Below, in pieces: positions 55,276 to 64,000 of a stretch of 64,000 nt of DNA; the first letter of the stretch is position 1, and every line of letters starts with the position of its first letter. The stretch lies in contig JAJOZX010003221.1 in the NCBI GenBank assembly GCA_023014485.1, forward strand, positions 62,001 through 126,000. Reading direction: 5' to 3'. The stretch comes from Bathynomus jamesi (taxonomy: Eukaryota; Arthropoda; Malacostraca; Isopoda; Cirolanidae). A program made the translations under genes and the position numbers. The notes under the pieces were generated by a model. The model did not search any database. It was not told the origin of the DNA and saw only the letters and a program-made list of their open reading frames with translations.

Positions 55276-55379
55276 ACTCTGTCTATTAGAGTGGGTTTTT
55301 ATTTTCATATGTCTCCATACTTATTTTTGACCAGGAGAAAGATATATACTTTCATGAACTCTCCAAGGATATAGCTATG

Positions 55380-57180
55380 AGCAAGCTTGGCTGATAAGAG
55401 CAATGATATATACAGACATACCACGTCATTGGCATATTTTAAGTGCTCATTCGATAGGTTATCTACCCCTGACGTAGAACCAGTCTTTAACTCTTTAATT
55501 AACCTAGCTTTACTTCAGGAACTGATAGCAAAGTATTTTCCCTTGTCCCTCCCACAGGCGTTTCGCTGCAATCTATCTTAAGATTATCCCTACTCACACT
55601 GTTAAGAATGTTTGAGTAGTGGTTTTTCCACAGCTTTGCAATTTCATCCTCCTCCGACACCCCATCGATTGTCGGAATAAGGGCATTTTTGACACCCGTT
55701 TGATTTTTAAAAAATTTCCAAAATTTATTATTATCGTTATTTATGTGAACTTCACAGGCTTTTGATGCTCGAATAGACTCTTCTTCCTGTTTACATCGCC
55801 TTATGGCCGCCTTATACTGACCCCTACTTCTACATATATTCAGGTATACTGGGCAATAAAATCACTCCATCTAGGAATAATCTTAGTATGATAGTTGTAA
55901 GATTTAATCACGGGGCTTCCTGCTTTTCTTAACAAGGATATATCTTCTTATAATACTTACCTATGAGTTTACAGTGAGAATCATTTGAGCAAGGATTACT
56001 ACAGGCAAAATGCAAAATTTCTAAATTATTAAAGAGGTGACCTGTTCTGTCTTTGTATTCTATTCTGTTGCATATTAACATTTGACCAATCGACGCGATT
56101 ATTTTTACCTATTGAATTTTTGTTATGTCGTGTTGCACATACGTTGGTAAAATTAGTTAGTAGCAGGGCTGTGGAGTCGGAGTCAGGAGTCGGAGTCGTG
56201 GAGTCGGTCAATTTTGAGTGGAGTCGGAGTCGGAGTTGGAAGTGCATAATTGGATGGAGTCGGAGTCGGTGCAAATCCTTCAACTATAACCATAGCAGCC
56301 TAGGCCTAGGCCTAGCTCAATTTTATGAATAAAATAGATTTAACCTAATGTTTTAATATATAATATATAAATAATATATAATATATAATATATAAATATA
56401 TAAATATATAAATATAAATAATATATAAATATAGTTGCTTATAATTAATAAGGATTATAATTAATTAATTAACATAATTAATAAAAGGAAATTTAAAAAT
56501 TTGTCTAGCAACCCTAAATCTTTTTCATATTTTTAGATTTCAATTTGAATAATGATAACAGCGTAATGTCACATCAAAAGTATAAATCTGCTGTTTTTGG
56601 AATATTTTTCACTCACTGCTGATGGAAACTATTACGTATTACGAATGTTTATAATAATACAAAAACATCTTATTAATTTGCTAAACCAATAATAATCTTA
56701 TTTTGTTTAAGCTTCAATCAGTTTGTATTTTGGGATTTATTGTAATTTTTTAATAAAGAGAAAAAAAGCCATTAAGGCATAGTTACAACCACTAAGTAAC
56801 TGAGAGTCATGTGGTGGTGACGAAATGCCTTGTTTATGAATCTCCATTGGCCTAATAAAGCTAATCGTAATCAATTTGGCCTTAACATTCCGTCGGAGTC
56901 GTAATTATACAAGTCAGATTTCTGGAGTCGGAGTCGGAATGTTAAAATTTTTGGAGTCGGAGTTAGAGTCGGCAAATTTTATCACCGACTCCACAGCCCT
57001 GGTTAGTAGTTCTAACGGTCTATGGTTAGAAAGAAGGAAATCATGCAGAATATGAACTCTAACAATTCGATCCTTTAGATTATTACTAGCGAGACAATGA
57101 TCAATCCGCCTGGTGGTACCACTCATATCACTAACGTATGTAAAATTACCACTGGTTACTCCTAATACATCTACAGTACA
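55380..57180 (-). pseudogene. LINE fragment: endonuclease end and linker, split by a MITE
   Basis: The minus strand reads SGTTRRIDHCLASNNLKDR and SNHRPLELL (57120-57010), then, beyond the inserted MITE, TNFTNVCATRHNKNSIGKN (56160-56100), and degenerate linker sequence with FWKFFKNQTGVKN (near 55725) and EEDEIAKLWKNHY (near 55650). RIDHCL and SNHRPL correspond to the last endonuclease motifs. Heavily shifted; no RT left. Confidence 0.7.
56164..57001. mobile_element. hAT-type MITE with (GGAGTC)n subterminal repeats, 838 bp
   Basis: GTTAGTAG flanks both ends (56156-56163, 57002-57009). Terminal repeats CAGGGCTGTGGAGTCGG and its complement. Runs of GGAGTCGGAGTC lie inside both ends (56170-56265 and 56895-56990). 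The interior is AT-rich and non-coding. Confidence 0.93.
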
Positions 57181-57184
57181 TCAC

Positions 57185-57462
57185 TTATACCGGGTGTCCA
57201 CAAAGTCCCGTTCTAGTTTTAAAATTTTATTACAACAAAACCAAAAGAGATAGAATAATGCAGTTTTTTGCTTTGTTGCTTAACAAATTAATTTTTTCCT
57301 GATTTACAGGTTTGTAATCTGAGTGGAAGTGCTCTTGATAGGAGTTTGAACGAAAATGGCGACTACACAGAAGAAAGCTCAATGTGTAATCTGGTTTGTA
57401 AAGCTTGGACTATTGCACTTTATACTCGAAAAGATGCAATCTCTTGTGTACAACGTTGTGTA
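57185..57462 (+). pseudogene. 5' end of a mariner-superfamily element
   Basis: The end-like ACCGGGTGTCCACAAAGTCC (57189) is followed about 150 bp later by ATG 57356 opening MATTQKKAQCVIWF, an N-terminus I associate with IS630/mariner-like transposases that start MA..Q.KAQ. The LINE copy that starts at 57465 cuts it off. Confidence 0.4.
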
Positions 57463-57852
57463 CCGTTGTTGTTGTTTAGCCGATCAGCCCACCCTGATCG
57501 AGCAAGCCGGCGGCACGCAGGTAACCGATCGCCCTCTCCGGAGTGGACCAGAGGTTCAGTGCACTAGTGATGTTGTGTTGTGTTCGTTGTTGTGCTAGAG
57601 TGGTACAGTCTGTCATAATGTACTCAATTGTTTGTGGTGTGTCCTGGCACAGGTGGCAGGACACACCACACCACACCTATGGAGTTATCTAGTCTGTGTT
57701 TATTTGTCTGTAAGTTGGGGTGATGTCCATAACGGAATCGTGCAAAGTTAACTCGATCCGATCTGCTCAGGCTGGTCTCTGACCTGTCAATGGGTGGCGG
57801 CTTCGCACCTAGGACCGCATTCGGACCGAGTCGTGTCAGTGCTTTGTGGGTT

Positions 57853-57855
<3 letters not shown>

Positions 57856-57899
<44 letters not shown>
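57856..57899. repeat. (GT)n expansion inside LINE copy A
   Basis: About 22 GT units where copy B has only GTGTGTGTGTATGTG. Confidence 0.9.
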
Positions 57900-57905
<6 letters not shown>

Positions 57906-59548
57906 TACTATGTGATGTCTGTGGGGCGTGGTATGGAATGGAGTATTTGGTTATAATGTCTCTCTGGTGTTACCTGAATGGGTTAGTTGTCGCTGCTGCC
58001 ATGAATTGTGTTCCCCTCATGTCTAAATGTTCTCTAACTTTCAGTATTTTTGTTTCTGTGTGCAGGTGTTCTATTGGTGTTGTTTGAGTGCATCCTGTAA
58101 TGATACGAAGTGCGTTGTTTTGTATTGTCTTGTAAGGTGTTTATGTGTGTGAGATAATGGGTGCCCAGCATGAGCTAGCATAGTCCATAACTGAGAGAAT
58201 ATATTGTTTGTATATGAGTGATGTTGTTTCCTGCTGGTGTCCAAAGTTTGTGCCTGTTAGTACCCTAAGCGTGTTAAGTCTTGACGTACATTTGTTTTTA
58301 ATGTCCCGAATGTGGTTTGCAAAAGATAATGATGTGTTGTATGTGACCCCAAGTATTTTGGTCCTGTGAGTGTGTGGAATGTTGGTGTTGTTTAGTGTAA
58401 GCTGTGGATTATCTGGTGTTCTTTTGTGTTGCTTGTAGCAAGGTGATGGTTGATTTTGTACGCTACTTTGAGTCTATTGTGTGTGAGCCAGTCTTGTATA
58501 CTGTTTATGTATGTTTGTAGGTTATTTGTAGCGGTGTCGATGTTGTTGTGGGTGGATGTTAGAGTGATGTCATCTGCATATGATGATAAGGTAAGCTTGT
58601 TATCTATGGGTGTTGGAATGTCATGCATGTATAAGTTGAAAGTGTTGGTGAGAGAACAGAGCCTTGAGGGACCCCGTTCGGAAAAAGCTTGTTTTTGGAT
58701 GACTTGCCATTAAATGTGACATGTGAGTATCTTCCTGAAAGATAGTTGCTCAGCCACCTTTTGGTGTTAGTGTGCATGTTTGTGTTGAGTATTTTGTTTA
58801 TGAAGGGAAGCGTGGGATAGCATCAAATGCTTTACTAATGTCTATTGTTGCTAATAGTGTACGTTGAGCTGGTCGTCTGGAGTTGATGCCATCCATGATG
58901 TGCTGCGTGAGGTTAGTGAGTAATGTCGTGGTTGAGTGGTGAGGTCTGAATCCATGTTGAGTAGGCGATAGTGGTATGTGTGGGTTGGTGATTTGTAAGA
59001 TTAGTCTTTCTGTTACTTTGGAAGGTGTGCATAGTAAAGTAATGGGTCTATAGGAAGCTGGTTCTGTTGGATTTTTGTTTGGTTTGAGTAGTGTAATAAT
59101 TTTACCTTGTTTCCATATGTCAGGAATAATACAGTGTTGGTAAATATGTGCTGATGTTTGTGAGAGCTAGTATTCCTGTGGGCCCAAGTGTTTAAGGTGT
59201 ATGTTAGATATGTTGTCTGGTCCAGTAGCCTTCGAATTCTTAATGTTTTTGATGATCTTGGTGGTCTGGTCTGTATTGAAGGGTGTAATAGTCGTGTCGA
59301 GTCTGTAGGTTTTCTTGTCTGGCTGTTTGTCTGTCTGCGTGTTTCTGGTTGTTGTCTCTGTTTAAGTGACTTATCTTTGCGTAGTGATTAACTAGAATGT
59401 TAGCTTGTTGTGTATATGTTGGGATATTATTTTGGCTGCGACAGATAGCCGCGTGTGAGGTGTGAATGCCGCTGTTAGAGTGGGTAATGCTGTTTATAGT
59501 CTTGTATAGCCTGGATGTATCTGTGGAGTGGTTTAGTGTTATGAATTC

Positions 59549-60226
59549 CTAAATGTTTCTGTTTGTTTTTCTTTGAGTTTGTTGTTTATTTCTGTGTTGA
59601 GCTGTTGTATCTGCTGTTTTATGGCTTCTGTGTGTGGTGTTTGTGTTATGTTTGAGGTTGTTACGTTGCCTTATGAGGTGGGCTATTTCTCTAGTGTAAT
59701 TTGGGTTGTATTTCCTAATGTTGCCCTTGGGTATGTATTTGTTTGCATTATTGATGATCTGATTAAATGTCTTGAGTGTTGTATTGATGTTTATGATGGG
59801 TGTGCTGTTTAATGTGGTGAATTGTTCCTCAGTCTGTATTTTGAACTGTTTCCAATCAGCTTTCTTGTAATTTCTGTAAGTGTGCCTAAGGCTGTTGGGG
59901 CAGAGTGTAGAACGTGTTGTAATGATGATGGGCAGGTGGTCTAATGACAGTTGTTTTTCTTTTCTCCAGTGTGTATGTGTTACTAGTGAGGGGGAACAGA
60001 ACGTTATGTCTGGGGAGGAGTTTGAGTATCCTGCTTGATGTGGTATGTGTGTATGTTCTTCTGTATTGTTAAGAATGAAGCGGCTATTTAGTTGTGTGGC
60101 TATGTTGGCGCCTCTGGTGTTAGTTTGGTTGTGCAGGTACCAACTAGTGTATTTAGCGTTGAAGTCTCCTCCTAAGATGACATTAGTGAGAGAAGCCAGA
60201 TTGTGTAACTTGTAATTGGCTGGCAC
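59549..60226 (-). pseudogene. LINE copy A endonuclease part
   Basis: Open for 225 residues: VILGGDFNAKYTSWYLHNQ, PDITFCSPSL, LSLDHLPIII (endonuclease end) and then the linker. Joined by frameshifted sequence to an RT region at about 59520-57990 that contains many small lesions. Confidence 0.75.
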
Positions 60227-60273
60227 CTGAGGTGAACTATCTGGTGGGATGTAAATGTTGTTGTTGTTGTTGT

Positions 60274-61709
60274 TTAGCCGATCAGCCCACCCTGATCGAG
60301 CAAGCCGGCGGCACGCAGGTAACCGATCGCCCTCTCCGGAGTGGACCAGAGGTTCAGCGCACTAGTGATGTTGTGTTGTGTTCGTTGTTGTGCTAGAGCG
60401 GTACAGTCCGTCATAATGTGTTCAATTGTTTGTGGTGTGTCTTGGCACAGGTGGCAGGTGTCGTCTATGGAGTTGTCTAGTCTGTGTTTATATGTCCGTA
60501 AGTTGGGTGATGTCCACATCGGAATCGTGCTAAGTTAACTCGATCCGATCTGCTCAGGCTGATCTCTGACCTGTTAATGGGTGGCGGCTTCGCACCTAGG
60601 ACCGCATTCGGACCGAGTCGTGTCAGTGCTTTGTGGGTTAGGTGTGTGTGTATGTGTTTTCTGTACTGTGTGATGTCTGTGGGGCGTGGTATGGAATGGA
60701 GTATTTGGTTATAATATCTCTCTGGTGTTACCTTAATGGTGCGAGGTGTTGTGTGTGATTGTACATGTAGTGGCAAGGGTGTTGTGGGTTAGTTGTCGCT
60801 GCTGCCATGAATTGTGTTCCCCTCATGTCTAAATGTTCCCTAACTTTAGTATTTTTGTTTCTGTGTGCAGGTGTTCTATTGGTGTTGTTTGAGTGCATCC
60901 TGTAATGATACGAAGTGCGTTGTTTTGTATTGTTGTAAGGTGTTTATGTGTGTGTTTGAGATAATGGGTGCCCAGCATGGGCTAGCATAGTCCATAACTG
61001 AGCGAATATATTGTTTGTATATGAGTGATGTTGTTTCCTGCTGGTGTCCAAAGTTTGTGCCTGTTAGTACCCTAAGCGTGTTAAGTCTTGACGTACATTT
61101 GGTTTTAATGTCCTGAATGTGGTTTGCAAAAGATAATGATGTGTTGTATGTGACACCAAGTATTTTGGTTCTGTGAGTGTGTGGAATGTTGATGTTGTTT
61201 AGTGTAAGCTGTGGAATTACCTGGTGTTCTTTTGTGTTGCTTGTAAGCAAGGTGATGGTTGATTTTGTGGGCGCTACTTTGAGTCTATTGTGTGTGAGCC
61301 AGTCTTGTATACTGTTTATGTATGTTTGTAGGTTATTTGTAGCGGTGTCGATGTTGTTGTGGGTGGATGTTAGAGTGATATCATCTGCATATGATGATAA
61401 GGTAAGCTTGTTATCTATGGGTGTTGGAATGTCATGCATGTATAAGTTGAAGAGTGTTGGTGAGAGAACAGAGCCTTGAGGGACCCCGTTCGGAAAAAGC
61501 TTGTTTTTGGATGACTTGCCATTAAATGTGACATGTGAGTATCTTCCTGAGAGATAGTTGCTCAGCCACCTTTTGGTGTTATTGTGCATGTTTGTGTTGA
61601 GTATTTTGTTTATGAGAGGGAAGCGTGGGATAGCATCAAATGCTTTACTAATGTCTATTGTTGCTAATAGTGTACGTTGAGCTGGTCGTCTGGAGTTGAT
61701 GCCATCCAT
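60274..61709 (-). pseudogene. LINE copy B reverse transcriptase and C-terminal domain
   Basis: Open at 61709-60876 (277 residues): LATIDISKAFDAIPRF, NGVPQGSVLSPTLFNLYM, SSYADDITLTS and RTKILGVTYNTSLSF. Shifts at about 60880, 60780 and 60480 separate the C-terminal parts: RLGPNAVLGAKPPPINRS (60776-60477) and CHLCQDTPQTIEHIMTDC (60519-60274), a CCHC-type finger typical of the Jockey side. The RT catalytic residues are intact. It would copy LINE RNA at the nicked target. Confidence 0.82.
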
Positions 61710-62988
61710 GATGTGCTGCGTGAGGTTAGTGAGTAATGTCGTGGTTGAGTGGTGAGGTCTGAATCCATGTTGAGTAGGCGATAGTGGTATGTGTGGGTTG
61801 GTGATTTGTAAGATTAGTCTTTCTGTTACTTTGGAAGGTGTGCATAGTAAAGTAATGGGTCTATAGGAAGCTGGTTCTGTTGGATTTTTGTTTGGTTTGA
61901 GTAGTGTAATAATTTTACCTTGTTTCCATATGTCAGGAATAATACAGTGTTGGTATGAATATGTGCTGATATTTGTGAGAGCTATATTCCTTGTGGGCCC
62001 AAGTGTTTAAGGTGTATGTTAGATATGTTGTCTGGTCCAGTAGCCTTCGAATTCTTAATGTTTTTGATGATCTTGGTGGTCTGGTCTGTATTGAAGGGTG
62101 TAATGGTGTGTCGAGTCTGTAGGTTTTCTTGTGTCTGGCTGTTTGTCTGTCTGCATGTTTCTGGTTGTTGTCTCTGTTTAAGTGACTTATCTTTGCGTAG
62201 TGATTAACTAGAATGTTAGCTTGTTGTGTGTATGTTGGGATATTATTTTGGCTGCGACAGATAGCCGCGTGTGAGGTGTGAATGCCGCTGTTAGAGTGGG
62301 TAATGCTGTTTATAGTCTTGTATAGCCTGGATGTATCTGTGGAGTGGTTTAGTGTTGTTATGAATTCCCTGAATGTTTCTGTTTGTTTTTCTTTGAGTTT
62401 GTTGTTTATTTCTGTGTTGAGCTGTTGTATCTGCTGTTTTATGGCTTTGTGTGTGGTGTGTGTGTATATTTGAGGTTGTTACGTTGCCTTATGAGGTGGG
62501 CTATTTCTCTAGTGTAATTTGGGTTGTATTTCCTAATGTTGCCCTTGGGTATGTATTTGTTTGCATTATTGATATCTGATTAAATGTCTTGAGTGTTGTA
62601 TCGATGTTTATGATGGGTGTGCTGTTTAATGTGGTGAATTGTTCCTCAGTCTGTATTTTGAACTGTTCCCAATCAGCTTTCTTGTAATTTCTGTAAGTGT
62701 GCCTAAGGCTGTTGGGGCAGAGTGTAGAATGTGTTGTAATGATGATGGGCAGGTGGTCTGATGACAGTTGTTTTTCTGTTCTCCATTGTGTATGTGTTGC
62801 TAGTGAGGGGGAACAGAACGTTATGTCTGGGGAGGAGTTTGAGTATCCTGCTTGATGTGGTATGTGTGTATGTTCTTCTGTATTGTTAAGAATGAAGAGG
62901 CTGTTTAGTTGTGTGGCTATGTTGGCGCCTCTGGTGTTGTTTTGGTTGTGCAGGTACCAACTAGTGTCTTTGGCGTTGAAGTCTCCTC

Positions 62989-63807
62989 CTAAGATGACAT
63001 TAGTGAGAGAGGCAGATTGTGTAACTGTGGATTGTAATTGGCTGGCACCTGAGGTGAACTATCTGGTGGGATGTAAATGTTGATTAGTGTGGTGTTGTGT
63101 TTTGCGCGTGTTTTAATGTTAACTGCCTGTATTTCTATCGTGTTATCTGCTTGGATTGTGTTTGTAATGTTTTGGGTAGCATCAGTGTAGCTAATGCTTT
63201 TACGTATGTAAGTGATGAGTCCACCCCCGTTACCCCCAGTACGATCTTGACGGATCGCCGTGAAGTCAGGGATGGTGGGTGTTTTGTGTGTGCGTTTTAG
63301 TTTTGTTTCTTGTATAAGTGCTATGTGAATGTTTTGTTTGTGTACGAATTCCCTAAGCTGCATGATTTTGTTTGTGAGGCCATCTACGTTGTACTGTAAT
63401 ATGTTAATATTATACTTCTGTATGTGTCTCATGGTGCTATTGTGTCTATGTCTTTGTGTATGGTGACATGTGTAAGTTGTAGTGGGGCCTGGATTAGTCT
63501 TAATGTCGCCAGAGAGTAAGAGTAGTTCGGGAGCACGCAATTGCTCCCTGTAATTGAAAAAATAGCACGCTGAGAATAGGTCCGGCCCCGGGAGCCGATC
63601 GGCACTCTGACCGTGCCACGCAACAGGCCGTCGACTGCCAGTCTGGCCAACCGTAGACAGCCCGCTGCACGGAGATTTGAGGAAGTTTGGCCACCAGCGC
63701 GTTGATGTTTTGGTTTGACGTCGCCTTCTTCGCGTTGACGTGTCCTGCGCTGGAGGATGCAGCCACTGTTTAGAAGCTTCCTCGTCAGCTGCTAACACTT
63801 TTTTCAC
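62989..63807 (-). pseudogene. LINE copy B N-terminal region, 2A-like motif and endonuclease
   Basis: Opens at ATG 63807 and runs 272 residues. After a basic N-terminal region, SGDIKTNPGP occurs at about residues 98-107, resembling the 2A recoding motif (D-x-E-x-N-P-G-P) but with Lys for Glu. The endonuclease starts ILQYNVDGLTNK and has LIQETKLKR and INIYIPPDSSP. The frame is lost by a single-base shift near 63050, with GGDFNAKDTSWY in the next frame. Between here and 61709 the linker and RT fingers are in several frames. Confidence 0.78.
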
Positions 63808-63830
63808 GTTGTTCTACTACTGTACCTGTT

Positions 63831-64000
63831 CAGACGTTTTTTATAAACAAATCTTTATAAACAAATATGCAATTTTGTCTTGCTCTCTTTGTTGGAGTTC
63901 TGAAAATGAATTGCCCTCCTCTCTGCTAAATTGCTCTAATATGGACTCTGTTTCTTCTCTTTCTTTTATCTTCACTAGAAATATGTCTAAAATTCAATAC
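63831..64000. other. Right-hand edge of the window
   Basis: No gene. ATAAACAAATCTTTATAAACAAATATG is a short direct duplication near 63842. Confidence 0.4.

Larger units (their letters stand above)
57465..60254 (-). mobile_element. Jockey/CR1-like LINE, copy A (5' truncated)
   Basis: The minus-strand 3' end is TAAACAACAACAAC (57480-57465). Frames match copy B throughout: C-terminal finger near 57650, RT palm (LTLSSYADDITLTS near 58590), and endonuclease end 60226-59549 with GGDFNAKYTSWY. It stops within the endonuclease at 60254 (GATGTAAATGTTG), where copy B's CAA tail begins. It differs from B by a (GT)n expansion at 57856-57899, a missing 50-bp block near 57978, and small indels. Confidence 0.85.
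60255..63830 (-). mobile_element. Jockey/CR1-like LINE, copy B (longer)
   Basis: Head-to-tail with copy A. 3' end (CAA)n at 60275-60255, 5' limit near 63830. Carries the N-terminal region, 2A-like motif, endonuclease, RT and C-terminal finger. The downstream unique sequence does not resume copy A, so this is not a simple insertion of one copy into the other. Confidence 0.85.

Noticed and set aside
57346..57598. Small ORFs crossing 57465 as fusion genes
   Set aside because: They run from a mariner-like fragment into the antisense 3' end of a LINE.

Overview
The window reads as intergenic DNA of an animal, most likely an arthropod and perhaps a decapod crustacean. The reasons are dense (TA)n, (CA)n and (TC)n microsatellites, Jockey/CR1/I-type LINEs, hAT and Tc1/mariner transposons, CsRn1-type Gypsy elements and a Polinton/Maverick (adintovirus-like) element. 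The taxon is inference. I recognise no conventional host gene. Almost everything readable is a mobile element or its remains, much of it nested.

Layout: 1-2.9 kb holds a Tc1-type transposase with one stop codon. 2.9-12.3 kb is a Polinton. Leftward it has a broken PolB without its polymerase half. Rightward it has the packaging ATPase, a small basic/hydrophobic protein, a decayed ORF, a broken chromodomain integrase, the minor capsid protein, a basic core-like protein, the major capsid protein and the adenain-like protease. At its right end a tandem duplication on the minus strand forms what I read as an undescribed three-exon gene for a two-repeat protein. 12.5-13.5 kb is a 114-bp minisatellite. 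13.5-17.4 kb is AT-rich filler with tandem repeats.

17.5-26.1 kb contains a LINE with clear target-site duplications (TSDs), itself hit by a Tigger-like MITE, then more LINE fragments, a deleted hAT element with 8-bp TSDs and a fold-back MITE. 26.15-31.5 kb is a decayed Gypsy element with both LTRs and a 29-bp satellite in its leader. 31.5-33.2 kb is a cluster of fold-backs and MITEs sitting in (TA)n. 33.4-39.4 kb is an endonuclease-type (R2/R4/NeSL-like) LINE split by a CsRn1-type Gypsy element whose 888-residue pol ORF is open. 39.7-46.3 kb is a nearly full-length, GC-rich I-like LINE (ORF1, ORF2 with RNase H). 47.4-50.7 kb is a complete hAT transposon nested in an older hAT-type MITE. 51.4-52.4 kb is a second hAT transposase relic, 53.2-53.7 kb a mariner relic, 55.4-57.2 kb a LINE carrying a (GGAGTC)n MITE, and 57.5-63.8 kb two head-to-tail copies of a Jockey/CR1-type LINE, one with a 2A-like motif.

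The Polinton genes form one compact virion and packaging module: several neighbours overlap or are separated by one base, including two TAATG stop/start overlaps. The LTR and LINE genes are self-contained replication modules. The most interesting new object is the spliced tandem-repeat gene at 11256-12239, whose exon phases stay in frame across the duplication.
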